The notes beneath the pieces are model-generated. The model saw only the letters and a list, made by a program, of their open reading frames with translations, was not told the origin of the DNA and did not search any database. Both the position numbers and the translations under genes were made by a program. A DNA stretch of 64,000 nucleotides from assembly GCA_964016985.1 (NCBI GenBank), contig OZ024828.1, positions 76,963,869 through 77,027,868 on the forward strand, written 5' to 3'. Origin of the DNA: Anodontia alba. Taxonomy: Eukaryota > Mollusca > Bivalvia > Lucinida > Lucinidae. The number at the start of each line of letters is the position of its first letter. The first letter of the stretch is position 1. This document shows positions 1 to 10,195 of this stretch, piece after piece.

Positions 1-418
1 GGAATAGATACCTTGTGCGCGCAACTCCTCCTAGAATTTTCTACCGATGATTTTGAAACTATGCATATTTGTTCTACATAGATTGAAGATGTGTGTGTGG
101 TTTTGGAGTTATCCTCCTATTATACGAATTTAAAACTCACAACCCTTTACTAACAAAGCTATGATGTCAGGGGACACTTGCCCGCAAAGGAATTATTTTG
201 TTTAAAAAAAGCAACAACAAATGTTGTGGGTATTCAATGGCAGCTTCTAACTGAGGCACTTCCAATGAGTATCCACAAGGTATGTTATTAATAGTACATT
301 CTATAGAAGTATATTTTTAACAGGAAGATGAACAGATACACTTTCCGGGGAGGAAACTCCAAAATTGTTTTTGTCCCCTTCTAAAATGGTGTCTACTTTA
401 CAAGGAAAAAAAATGCAT

Positions 419-421
419 CCC

Positions 422-452
<31 letters not shown>

Positions 453-457
453 ACACA
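419..457. repeat. poly-C followed by (CA)n microsatellite
   Basis: About 20 C residues run directly into about ten CA units. It lies inside a decayed hairpin-type repeat (about 310-600). Confidence 0.9.
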
Positions 458-1031
458 TCCCTGAGAGCAAATTCTTAGAGCAGATCCCTTTTCAGTACGG
501 ACCTGGTGTACAGAAAAGCAAACAAGGTCACAAAAGTTGTCAACCTTGTACAAGCTGGCAGAAAATCACCAAACATTAGCCAATCCCCTCTATAAATAAA
601 AAGAGGTATCCAAAATTTTTTCGATTAGACCCTTTGTTAGAAGAGGCCACATATTTCATAATGACCCTGAGTATTCAGACAACTTAATTCTTTACCATAC
701 TTATTCTAAAATTTCAACACCTCCATCTACCTACCTAATGGTTTGCTTAGGGTAAATGTCCAAAAATTTTGTACACCAGAGTTCCCAACAAAATGGCATG
801 TGCAAACAGTGCAGAGCCAGATCAGACTGCTCCTCTGATCAGGATCTACACTGTTTGCCATTCCACTACCTATTTTAAGAAACAACTGTACAAAAGCAAA
901 ATTTAGGCCAAGAAGTATGGAATAAAGTGTTCGAAATTTTAGGACATTTACCGTAAATATGTTAGGAGGTCCATCTGAATATTTATGGTAAACATGCCAG
1001 CACCATTAATCCAGTATATGGTAAAACTTAC

Positions 1032-1182
1032 TTCCTTCCCATGTGCAGTGTAATAAATTGAGTGCCCCCTCGACTCTCTTCCAATGTTGAAGATGGAAGA
1101 ATGAGTAGGCCAGAGCCTCTGAATCTCCCCGCTTCAGTATGTGTTCTGGAGGTAGCACTAAACTCTTCATTTCTAATAAATA
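1032..1182 (-). CDS. ST7: ST7 internal exon (last one before the left edge)
   Basis: 151-bp exon encoding [40 protein letters not shown] and [10 protein letters not shown], nearly identical to vertebrate ST7. The acceptor is ttttcattttcag|TATTTA and the donor GGAA|GTAAGT; it leaves in phase 1. Family knowledge predicts the next exon to start with the Thr-Phe-Arg block leading into the C-terminal membrane segment. I do not find it in 1-1031, so the 3' end of the gene lies outside the window. Confidence 0.95.
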
Positions 1183-1208
1183 CTGAAAATGAAAACAAGA
1201 AAAGTTAT

Positions 1209-1440
1209 CCCTTAAAGCGCCAATCACAACTATTGTGGTCTGTTTTGTCTTCTGCCAGTTACTTTAAAAGTCAGTTCTGCAAACAGTGTGGACCCAGATC
1301 AGACTGCTAGGAGCAGTCTGATCTGGGTCCACACTGTTTGCCAGTATGCAAAAAATAGCTTTGAGAAGTTTGCAAGAATATTCAGCAGACGACATAAACA
1401 GACCACATTTTCAGATGCAATTTTTTTTGGCGCTTTAAAG
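1209..1440. mobile_element. TTAA-type hairpin MITE, family B
   Basis: Ends are CCCTTAAAGCGCCA and GGCGCTTTAAAG, with a flanking TTAA on the right. The centre is a long hairpin whose arms begin GCAAACAGTGTGGACCCAG. A second, cleaner copy is at 30149-30378. The family is inferred to be non-autonomous because no coding sequence is present. The element sits just upstream of the exon at 1032-1182, so it may affect the local RNA fold. Confidence 0.8.
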
Positions 1441-1542
1441 GTTAATAAGCAGTACTTATAATATACCCACAAAAGGACCAAAACGTAATGGAAGGACATA
1501 TGGACAGATGTGAAAACAATATACCCCCATCCCTCCACAAAC

Positions 1543-1628
1543 ACTGTGTGTGTGTGTGTGTGCCTGCTTGCATGCATGTGTGCATGTGTGTGTGTCTGTG
1601 TGTGTGTGTGTGTGTTTGTGTGTGTGTA
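1543..1628. repeat. (TG)n microsatellite, interrupted
   Basis: TG repeats interrupted by TGCATGC-type units. Short open frames across it are artefacts of the repeat. Confidence 0.9.
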
Positions 1629-2234
1629 GAGGGTGGGTATAATAAGCTTACTTTTTATATACTATCGCAACAAATTGGCTTTGGTGTGTATGTGACTTTA
1701 ACACATTCAGAGATCTCAGATATTCAGCAATCATACAACATTTAAAACAAGATTCTTGGTGGAATTGCTGGATGTGATGAAGTACAGTAGAATTTGATTA
1801 TCTTCAATATGTTCTGATATTTTCTCCTGACTACTGCTGGATAGACAAATGATGCCCAGACAAAGTGGCAACTATATCCAACATATTTTGAGGAAAATAA
1901 CACGTGCATTTCTGAAAGAATCAACGCAAAACGCATCAATAAATCTAAAAGTGCACAATAATCCATATTTATTTGTAAATTGCATCACCAAAGAAAGCAT
2001 AAAGAATCTAAAAGTACATCATAATCCATAGTTCGGTAAATTGCCTGCCATCTTAATGGACATCTAGATGAGAAATTTCTCTGACAACATCAATATGGTC
2101 CATATCTAGTGAAAAGAGCTCTTAGAACATATATGAAACAGGAAATCAGACCAGTCTGCATCCAAAATGTAACTGACCCAAGAAAAATGATAATTGTAGC
2201 AGTAAGAAAGGATAATTTTTTGTTGAATATAATA

Positions 2235-2870
2235 CAGTTGACTCTTGTTATCTTGACTTTGCTGACCTCGAATAACCGCTTATTGTTTGTGTTGAGGTTT
2301 TACGGCCCAGTAAACCCAAAACATCATGTCGAGCGTGGTCAATTAACCTAAGCACACATTTACTGGGCAGGCTTAGTCCTCTAAGCAGTTAACCAGTATT
2401 GTGCACATTCTTTAGCCAGAAACTGACAACTGCCCTCCTTGAATCAGCGGAAGGAAGAGAATGACCATAGAAAATATTGCATGATCAATCTCCATGAAAG
2501 AATGTTGCTGACCTGGTGGGGGTCGAACCTGCAACCAGTCAGACACGCATCCAACTGAGCCACCAAGGCCGGCTAATAACTGCTTAACCCGAAGTATAAA
2601 TGTGGTCCCTGTTTTAACATGGAAATCTAATAACAGATAACGAAACAGTGTGGAAAAGAGGAGAAATTGCTCCTAAGGAGCAATTTCTCCTCTTTTCCAC
2701 AATATTTTCAATATATCTCTAACTTCAGGAGTCAAATTACATATTCCTGAGTGAAATGTGGTTGTTCGATTTATTTATTTCTCAATTCTGCAAATCTGAT
2801 AAGTCGAGGTACGGATATCTCGAAGCATTTCAGAGAGTCCCTTGGACTTCGAGATAATGAGAGTTAACTG
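2235..2870. mobile_element. pogo/Tigger-like MITE with a nested SINE
   Basis: The left end CAGTTGACTCTTGTTATCT and the right end AGATAATGAGAGTTAACTG form inverted repeats flanked by TA, the Tc1/mariner-pogo target. The centre is a perfect hairpin (GGAGAAATTGCTCC and its complement). A SINE of family A interrupts it at 2283-2574. The related uninterrupted copy is at 26154-26484. No transposase is seen. Confidence 0.85.
2283..2574 (-). mobile_element. tRNA-derived SINE, family A
   Basis: On the minus strand the element starts with a tRNA-like head (A box near TGGCTCAGTTGG, B box near GGTTCGACCCC) and ends with the tail that reads GTAAAACCTCAACACAAAC. Target duplications AATAACCGCTTA and AATAACTGCTTA flank it at 2271-2282 and 2575-2586, showing LINE-type retrotransposition into the pogo-like MITE. 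Confidence 0.88.
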
Positions 2871-3097
2871 TAATAAAGGTCAATGTAAAGGTGTCTCATA
2901 GCAGTGCAGCATTAGGGGCAATGGCAGTTAAATAGATCCAACAGTGTTTTGGACTACTGCATATAAAAAGCACGGTCCAATCTCTTTCTTTTGGTGCCTT
3001 TGAACTTCCCCTGAAGGGTACCCATGTACTGCTTGGTGAACAGTATTTTTCAGTCAATGATCTAAGCTGGACTTGAACCCGCGCTATTCAGCCTCAC

Positions 3098-3222
3098 TGT
3101 TCAAGACATTTTTTCAGCAAAAAATATCAGAATATTGTGTATTGAACCCGCTAAAACTGTTAACGAAATGACCCTTAACGAGCTCGTTAAGCTAACGATG
3201 CTTTGAACAACTGGGCCCTGAT
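3098..3222. mobile_element. Half copy of hairpin MITE family C
   Basis: Only the right half of the GGGCCC-ended MITE is present: from the TTTTTTCAGCAAAAAATATC arm to GCTTTGAACAACTGGGCCC. The left half is missing. Confidence 0.75.
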
Positions 3223-3399
3223 CTTATCCTAAACTGTCACAATGATTGTGTTATCTGAAATTATAGCAATCATTGGAGGAATTCAGAAATATGTACTGGA
3301 TATCTAACTTCTAGTCCAATGTATAACTTTTCAGTTCCTCACATTTTTAACAAAATGACTGCACAGACTCTTTCTTGAAAAAAGGGATTTGCTCCCAAG

Positions 3400-3705
3400 T
3401 GTTGACTGTGCTATTACATTTCAAACCAATGAACCAATTTCACTTTTTTTTTTCATGAACTGTACCACTGTCTTTAAGGGGATTGGATGCCCTTTAATGG
3501 GATGCAACTCTTGTCAAAATTGTTTTGCCTCCTTTCTGACAGGAGTCTACTCTAAAAGGAAAGAATCTGATCCGCTTGGAAGAAAACTTATTCCTTTTAC
3601 AGTACACCCCTTTTCAGAAATAGCTTCATTGGCAGGAAAGCAATCAGGAAGTCACAAACTTGGTCTCCTTTCTAAAAACTTTCCAAAAATCTATCAAGTG
3701 TGACC
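3400..3705. repeat. Decayed hairpin-type repeats
   Basis: Shares the CCTTTCTGA..AGGAGTCTACTCT and CCCCTTTTCAGA motifs with 330-560, 18985-19180 and 48690-48790. No coding match was seen in the open frame across it. Confidence 0.5.
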
Positions 3706-3945
3706 AGCCCACAACAACACCTACAATCAGATTTGTGCAATTAGCGAAGACTCAGATCAGCCTGCACATCCGTGCAGTCTGATCAGAGTCTTCGCTGATC
3801 GCATGTGCCTTCTACAGCCTCCAGGCTATCCAAATAGGGATAACTGAGAACCCTTGCCATACTGGGTGGATGTACTGGCTGATCTTTGCTGGTCACACAG
3901 GTCTTATTTTGGTTTTTTATGCGCTGACTCGTATAATATTTGTAC
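3690..3945. mobile_element. Hairpin MITE with GACTCAGATCAGCCTGCAC core
   Basis: The arms GCGAAGACTCAGATCAGCC and GTCTGATCAGAGTCTTCGC form a hairpin. Related copies lie at 20275-20437 and 28203-28442, where outer ends resembling CCAGCACACAACAAAACC are visible. Confidence 0.6.
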
Positions 3946-3985
3946 CGGCTTTACAACTTTGTTAAACTAATGTTACTTTAAACAA

Positions 3986-4233
3986 CAGGGCCCGGTTGTT
4001 CAAAGCGTCGTTAGCTTAACGAGCTCGTTAAGGGTCATTTCGTTAACTGTTTTAGCGGATTCAATATACTATATTCTGATATTTTTTGCTGAAAAAATGT
4101 GAGTAGCTTTTGCACTGCAAAAGCTACTCACATTTTTTCAGCAAAAAATTTCAGCATATTTGCGTATCACTCGATGTAAATTTTAACGAATCGTTAACTA
4201 ACGACATCGTTAGCTTTGAACAACTGGGCCCTG
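3986..4233. mobile_element. Hairpin MITE family C (GGGCCC ends)
   Basis: Terminal inverted repeats CAGGGCCCGGTTGTTCAAAG and TTTGAACAACTGGGCCCTG, subterminal GTTAGCTTAACGAGCTCG, and a perfect central hairpin (GTGAGTAGCTTTTGCA and complement). About 248 bp with no coding capacity. Other copies: 6157-6404, 27658-27903, 46951-47197, 48857-49074, 54706-54951 and 57985-58241. The superfamily is not assigned because I cannot fix the target duplication. Confidence 0.88.
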
Positions 4234-4277
4234 GGCCCTGGAGACTTTAATGGCTATAGAATCACCAGTTCCATTAC

Positions 4278-4380
4278 CTTAGGGACATGTGGGTTAAATT
4301 CCACTGCTCTGTGTATGGCTTCTACAGCTGTCATTTCTGCTGTACTCAGTCCCCGCTTCGAGGCTATGTCGGGAGAAAAT
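4278..4380 (-). CDS. ST7: ST7 internal exon
   Basis: 103-bp exon encoding [20 protein letters not shown] then [15 protein letters not shown], matching family [34 protein letters not shown]. The acceptor is tttctgttccgcccag|ATTTTC and the donor CCTAAG|GTAATG. The first base completes the Lys codon from 7081, and the exon ends in phase 0 as required by the next exon (TAT TTA). A hairpin MITE ends at about 4233, only some 45 bp from the donor. Confidence 0.95.
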
Positions 4381-4481
4381 CTGGGCGGAACAGAAATAAA
4401 TCTAAACTTTGAATAAAGCTGATCTACCAACATATTTATTCATGGTTACTGTTCAAGACATGCTTTTGACAAGCAAAACTG

Positions 4482-4676
4482 CACTTTAAAGCGCTAACTG
4501 AAGTTGTAGCAGACGACATTCTAAATTCCTTTTTTTTTTATTATTTTTCAGAGAAAATAAGACTTGATATTTCATGTAAATCATCTGCTATGCAGATGAT
4601 TCACCTAAAATGTCAAGCCTTATTTTCTCTTAAAAAACCAAAATGTTGTTTGCTGTAGTTGTAATTAGCGCTTTAA
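4482..4676. mobile_element. TTAA-type hairpin MITE, family D
   Basis: Ends CTTTAAAGCGCTAACTG and TTAGCGCTTTAAGG, with an inner hairpin of AGAAAATAAGACTTGATAT and its complement around CATCTGCTATGCAGATG. Related copies at 24059-24252, 35754-35949 and 56090-56262; a further copy at 52290-53710 is interrupted by an array element. Confidence 0.78.
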
Positions 4677-6156
4677 GGTTAACAAGAAATCTGCCTAACA
4701 TTATGAACGGGTTTTTCAAGTGAAGAATAAGGTAACATATCACTTTGAAAAAAAGGTTAACCAAAAGGTAAGCCTTGGACAACGCCCAATGCCAGCCTGA
4801 ACATCGCTATTTTAAAGGATGGAACTTTTCTGTTAAAAACTTGTCCAAAAATTGAGAATGTAAGGCCTGTATGAGCTTGCATACATGCATAGGCTTATAT
4901 AGGGCAGCATATATTGCATACAATCTGTGCAGGCTCACACATTTGTACATACTGAAAATTATTTGTACAGTCTCGTACAGGTCTGCACAATTTTGCCCGC
5001 ACAATGTCAGGGTATTAAGAACTTATCATACACATAGCACTGACCCTGACTGGTCATGGGTGCACAGCCTGAACTATGTCTACACTGTTTTACATATGAT
5101 GTAAGGTACTTTCTTGATTATCATGGCTCATGTCAAAGAAAAAGGAAAATGATATATGCCCAATCATGCAAAATGGGTGCTTTAAGGTAGAAACCGCTTA
5201 ACAAATAATAAATGTTAAAAAAAAAACTTTTAAACTGAGCAATCTGGTGAAAATTTTATCAAAATCAGTTGAGAAATAAGACAGGCATTGGGCTTTGGAG
5301 ATCTAGAAAAGGCTGTAATGAAAGTCACCATTTTTTGCAAGCAAATGACATTGTAACCACTTAAATAAATAATTAAAAAAATAAGAAAGACATGCAACAA
5401 TATTTTACTACTAAATACCTTAAGTATTTTGCACATATACTTATTTTGCACATATACTATCAAGTTTCTCATTTAAACATCATACTACAGTATTTACCTT
5501 TAGTATTGGGACACCTTCTCTACTTACCATACTTATCCTAAGATTAGAGATAGTCCATTTTACTACCTCTTGATGTGTCTAAAATATTACTGTATGTATT
5601 GCAAACAGTGAAGACCTTGATCAGATGCTTCATACTGAGGCATCTGATCTGGGTTAGTTTGCAAAGGCCTATCTCTTAGGGTTATTATGATACTGTCAAA
5701 CACTCATTTCAAATAAAAAAAAAAAAAGGCAAACTCTTTTCAAGGATGTTTCTTCTTTTTATTTCTTGGAATGGTAAAGCCTTTCCGGGATAATTATCTC
5801 GGTAGACAAAATATAAAATAATTTTATTACAGTCGGCACTAGGAGATGAGACAATGGATGACCCTAAAATGCCACCCCTCCCCGCCCCATATGTACATTT
5901 TATGATGTTATTAATTAGTCCTCAGGGATTGCACATGACAACACTTCCTGAATGTCAATTAACCTTTACCCCTCTCTGGGCTAATGCAGCAGACAACAAA
6001 TTGATAATATTTTCTTTATTTTTCCCAGAAAATTTCTGGGAAAACTAAGAAAATATTTCAAAATGTTGTCTGCTGAAAATTTAACCAGAGTGCTAAGCAT
6101 TAATTGATTTCATATGCAAAGAAAACCTGAGGTCTAGTTATGCAGGCAAAAAAGCC

Positions 6157-6404
6157 CAGGGCCCAGTTGTTAAAAGCATCATTAGCTTAACGAGCTCGTT
6201 AGTGGTCAAAATTGTTAACTGTTCTATTAAGTACAATATTTAATTCACAGGTATTTTTGCTGAAAAAATGTGAGTAACTTTTGCAAATGCAAAAGCTACT
6301 CACATTTTTTCAGCAAAAATATTAGCGTATATGCCATATTTAATGATCAAACTTTTAACGATACGTTAACTAACAACATCGTTAGTTTTGAACAACTGGG
6401 CCCA
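6157..6404. mobile_element. Hairpin MITE family C
   Basis: Complete but diverged copy with CAGGGCCCAGTTGTTAAAAG and TTTGAACAACTGGGCCCAG ends and the same central hairpin. Confidence 0.85.
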
Positions 6405-6750
6405 GATCAACTTGAATATATGCATAATCTGATCAAGATAAACTGATATCTGTTGCCTGTTTACTGAATCGATGGATCCTGTAGAACACAATAACAAATA
6501 CAGAAAGCTCAGACTGCCTTTATGCACAGGTTAATCCAGGTCTTCATTGTTTGCATATGGCACAAAAGCCATTGCCCCATGATGTGTGCTTAGCATGCTC
6601 AGTAAATTTTTTTTTTTTTCTTTTCACAGAAAATAGGATTTGATACTTCATGCAAACTGCCTCCTAAGAAGACAATTTGCATAAAAAATATCAAAGCCTA
6701 TCAAATACCATCCATTTTTGTCATCTGCTCAATTTGCCAATAGAGTGGTA

Positions 6751-6966
6751 CCGTATTTACCATATGTTTTCGGACAGACAGGCCTGAGCAAACAGTTTAG
6801 ATCCAGATGAGACGCCGCAGAATGCGGCGTCTCATCAGGGTCTACACTGTTTGCCACTCATCCAGCAATTTTTAGACACAACATCGGGTAGTGAATTGTA
6901 CTGGTTCAAATTTTAGAACATATATGGTAAGGAGTTGAGGTGTCCGAATACTTAGGGTAAATACGG
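6751..6966. mobile_element. TA-flanked hairpin MITE, family E
   Basis: Inverted ends CCGTATTTACCATATG and CTTAGGGTAAATACGG flanked by TA on both sides, so a Tc1/mariner-like mover is inferred. The centre is the GCAAACAGT..GATGAGACGCCGCA hairpin. Related copies include about 5485-5700, 23715-23935 and 45849-46041. Confidence 0.78.
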
Positions 6967-7080
6967 TAGTTTAAAATATCTAATAGCTTTTACAATTCAA
7001 ATACTGTGATTATTTTACAGTATAATGTAAGAAATCCTTCTTCACTATTTTAATTTCAGGAAACATAGAAAACAACTTAC

Positions 7081-7153
7081 TTGTCAGCTACTGCTCTTGC
7101 TTTGAGTAATGCTGCTGTGTAACATATAGTGGCTGACTTAGGTAAACTGATAT
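7081..7153 (-). CDS. ST7: ST7 internal exon, source of the neighbouring minisatellite
   Basis: 73-bp exon encoding DISLPKSATICYTAALLKAR then AVADK, near-identical to the family block. The acceptor is tatattatttcag|ATATCAG and the donor GACAA|GTAAGT. It enters in phase 1 and leaves in phase 2. The last bases of the upstream intron plus about the first 36 bases of the exon recur roughly 19 more times upstream on the minus strand, at 7200-7605, 8338-8550 and 10196-10435. This copy is the only one followed by the rest of the exon and a donor, so it is taken as the functional one. The reading frame is open from 7505 into the exon, so an upstream acceptor could lengthen it in frame. Confidence 0.94.
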
Positions 7154-7156
7154 CTG

Positions 7157-7605
7157 AAATAATATAGCATGGATGACAACTTAACTGTTGTCTGTAATAA
7201 CATATAGTGGATGATTTTAATAGGTAAACTGATAGCTGAAATAATATATTTTGGCTGACTTTGGTAAACTGATATCTGTAATAATGTATAGTGCCTGACT
7301 TAGGTAAATTAATATCTGAAATATTGTTATAATGTAGTGGCTGACTTAGGTAAACTGGTATCTGAAATAATGTAGGTAAACTGATATCTAAAATAATGTA
7401 ACATGTAGAGGCTGACGTGTAAACTAATATCTGATATCTGAAAAAAATGTACTGTATAGTGACTGACTTAGGTAAACTGATATCTAATCTAAAATAATGT
7501 AACATATAGAGACCGACTTATGTAAACTGATATCTGAAATAATTTAAGATATAGTGGCTGTCTTAGGTAAACTGATACCTGGAATAATGTAAAACAAGCA
7601 TAACA
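7157..7605 (-). repeat. Minisatellite made of an ST7 splice acceptor and exon start (block 1)
   Basis: About nine diverged units of roughly 45 bp. Each corresponds to the end of the intron, the acceptor and the first ~36 bases of the exon at 7081-7153 (minus strand ..TTTCAG|ATATCAGTTTACC..). Several units keep the acceptor AG. The minus-strand frame is open from 7505 into the exon, reading repeats of DISLPKS. The copy at 7315 is an acceptor in the same frame as the real one, 162 nt upstream. Confidence 0.88.
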
Positions 7606-7679
7606 CCCAGCCGTAGCAATTATTTGTTTATGTATTAAAATTATCATTGCGAAAATGTCTGGAAAGAAAATGACCAAGG

Positions 7680-8335
7680 GACAGATAACAATCCTAAACC
7701 AGATCTTGATAATATCAATGGACAGATAACAATCCTAAACCAGATCTTGATAATATCAATGCATACAGCAAGTTTGGTTACAAGGCCTTGTTATTTACTC
7801 AGGTTAACGTCCGGAAACGAAAATATGGGTGTGTCCCGGGCAGATAACTCCGTAAAAATCTGACGAAATTTGCCCATTAGCAATTCCAAAACAGATCTCC
7901 TTAAGGTCAATGCATATAGCAAGTTTGGTTAAAATCCATTTTAATTTACTCTTGTCTGGAAACGAAAATATGGGCATGTCTTGGGCAGAAAACTCCATAA
8001 AAATTTGACGAAATTTGCCCATTAGCAATTCCATACCAGATCTCCTTAATGTCAATATATATAGTAAGTTTGGTTAAAATCCCTTGTTATTTACTCAAGT
8101 TATCGTCCGGAAACGAAAATATGGGTGTGTGTCGGGCAGATAACTCCGTAAAAATTTGAAGAAATTTGCCCATTAGCAATCCCAAACCAGACCTCCTTAG
8201 TGTCAATGCATATAACAAGTTTGGTTAAAACCCCTTGTTATTTACTCAAGTTATCATCTGGAAATGAAAAACGGACTGACTGACACACGGACGTCCAACG
8301 TGAAACCATAATACCCTGCCACTATTGTGTGGTGG
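7680..8335. repeat. Tandem-repeat element, unit about 165 bp (four units)
   Basis: Units carry GTCCGGAAACGAAAATATGG, GATAACTCCGTAAAAAT and GCATATAGCAAGTTTGGTT. The array closes with GGACTGACTGACACACGGAC and a hairpin-like GCCACTATTGTGTGGTGG. It separates blocks of the acceptor minisatellite and is therefore inferred to be an insertion into it. Confidence 0.8.
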
Positions 8336-8337
8336 GG

Positions 8338-8550
8338 TATAATATAGTGGTTAACTTAGGTAAACTGATATCTAAAATAATGTAAAATATAGTGGTTAAC
8401 TTGATATCTGAAATAATGTAAAATATAGTGGTTGACTTAGGTAAACTGATATCTGAAATAATGTAAAATATAGTGGTTAACTTAGGTAAACTGATATCTG
8501 AAATAATGTAAAATATAGTGGTTGACTTAGGTAAACTGATATCTGAAATA
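8338..8550 (-). repeat. Acceptor/exon-start minisatellite (block 2)
   Basis: Four full units and one partial unit with a regular 45-bp period (repeats of GTAAACTGATATCTGAAAT on the plus strand). They are more alike than block 1, suggesting later amplification. Interrupted at the TA at 8549-8550 by the mariner. Confidence 0.9.
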
Positions 8551-8743
8551 CGAGGGATGTCCGAAATGAACTGCTTATTGTCCTCTAGCTCGATATCCAC
8601 GTGGGGCACGATAAAAAACAATACATACCTGTATAGGGCTATTCAATATCTACACAATGGTATATAAATGTACATGTTAGACTAAGTGTAAGACATAAAA
8701 TTTGCCATTTGAATACACGCAGTCATTGACCACTGCAGTAAAA

Positions 8744-10125
8744 ATGGTTGGTAGAAGCGTCGACAAAAAAGATGAAATACGGGCTTACATCAAAGCTCGC
8801 TCAAAACTTGGTTGTTCTTTGAAGAAGCTGATGACTGAAATTTCTACTGCTTTTGGACCTTCTTGTGTGTCTTATGACACAGTTCGGCGGCGGAAAAAGA
8901 AATTTGAGTCTGGTGTAGAGTCCATCAAAAATGCACCGAAATCAGGTAGGCCAAAATCTGCATCTCGTAAAGAAATTCTTTCCAAAATAAAGGAAATCAT
9001 TGGAGGAGATTCCAGATTTACAGTTCGTGATATTGCATGAAAGGTAGGCATATCACTATCAACGGTTCACCTTATTTTGAAGAAGCATTTGAAAGTCAGA
9101 AAGATTTCTGCTAAATGGGTGCCACATCTGTTGACTGACGAGCAAAAGAGGCAACGGGTTAAAGTGGCCAAAAAGCTGCTTCAAATGTTTCCAAAATATG
9201 ATAAAAAGCAGTTTGCCAATGTCGTCACAGGTGATGAAACCTGGGTCCATTATTTTGAGCCCGTCAGAAAGGTTAGCAATAAGATCTGGGCCACTAAACA
9301 CAGCAAACGCCCAATAATTGCCAAACGTTCTTTGAGTACAAAGAAGGTTTTGTATGCAATCTTCTTCTCTGGTGAAGGAGTCACAATAAAAGTGCCAGTG
9401 AAAAAGGGCAAAAGCATCACCGGAAAGTACTACAAAGATGTAGTACTGAAGAAACTGAAAAAGTATTATCAGAAACGACGCCCTGCCACTGGTTTTAAAC
9501 ATGTCCGTCTTCTACATGACAATGCCCCAGCTCATACCTCCGCAATAGTTATGGCGTTTTTGAAGAAAGAAAATTGATTGATTGTGTTGGGGTTTAACGA
9601 CACGTCAACCCTTGAGGGTCATTTTGTGTCGTCTCCCAGAGAAAGGGAGAAAAGAGATAGAAGAGAGAGTAGAGGAGATGAAAGAGAGGGACGGGGAAGA
9701 AAGAGGAACAGGAATGAAAGTGAAGAAACAGAAGAAATAAAAACATTCCCCCTCTACCCTTACCCACTACAAGGATAGCAGGCCTTGCCCAACTGTAAGC
9801 CAATATCAGTTGGACGCCCCGGTGATCTAAGATACACAGCACCTTCGCACCACCCGACCACCCCCTGAAGAAAGAAAAAGTAACTGTTTTGCCTCACCCC
9901 CCGTATTCCCCAGACCTTGCCCCATGTGATTTCTTTTTGTTTCCGAAATTGAAAGCATTCCTTGCTGGGCGGAAATACCAGTCCCGACAGGCACTTGGAT
10001 CTGCCATTCATCAGTACCTTATTACTGTGCCCAAATCAGCGTACCGTGACGCCTTCAAGAAGTGGATACATCGGCTGAAACTTTGCATTTCTAGCCACGG
10101 GGAGTACTTCGAGAATATGAAATGA
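8744..10125 (+). pseudogene. mariner transposase, broken
   Basis: The frame starts MVGRSVDKKDEIRAYIKARS and runs through an N-terminal helix-turn-helix DNA-binding half (about 8744-9100) into the DDE catalytic half. Catalytic Asp motifs are visible: GDETWVHYF (about 9232), LLHDNAPAHTS (about 9515) and YSPDLAPCDFFLF (about 9905), the third Asp marking the DD34D group. Two lesions: an in-frame TGA at about 9038 after FTVRDIA, within the DNA-binding half, and a 292-bp SINE plus a duplicated 13-bp target between the second and third Asp. Removing the SINE and one target copy would rejoin the frame. The choice of ATG at 8744 over 8702 follows the start typical of the family. Non-functional as it stands. 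Confidence 0.93.
9574..9865 (-). mobile_element. SINE family B, nested in the mariner transposase
   Basis: Inserted with a 13-bp target duplication (TGAAGAAAGAAAA at 9561-9573 and 9866-9878). Read on the minus strand it begins GGGGGTGGTCGGGTGGTGCG and ends GTCGTTAAACCCCAACACAA plus an AT-rich tail. The purine-rich stretch in the middle (AGAGAGAGTAGAGGAGATG on plus) is characteristic. Copies at 10934-11227 and 36170-36470. The short ORFs across it are not genes. Confidence 0.9.
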
Positions 10126-10195
10126 GTACTTTTGGGCTAACTTGAAATTTGAAGTCTCCAGATAGAAATAAGCAATTCATTTCGAACATCCCTCG

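Larger units (their letters stand above)
8551..10195 (+). mobile_element. mariner (DD34D) transposon, interrupted by a SINE
   Basis: Terminal inverted repeats CGAGGGATGTCCGAAATGAA and TTCATTTCGAACATCCCTCG, flanked by TA at 8549-8550 and 10196-10197. Total 1,645 bp, or about 1.34 kb without the nested SINE and one target copy, the usual size for a mariner. It carries one transposase gene on the plus strand. It lies inside the 45-bp minisatellite. Confidence 0.95.

Noticed and set aside
1488..1745. Cys/Val-rich ORF
   Set aside because: Translation of a TG microsatellite.
8322..8621. 99-residue minus-strand ORF with repeated DISLPKS
   Set aside because: It is the translation of the 45-bp acceptor/exon-start minisatellite, not a separate gene.
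9578..9778. ORF beginning MIVLGFNDTSTLEGH
   Set aside because: Lies in SINE family B inside the mariner; similar frames recur in the other SINE B copies.
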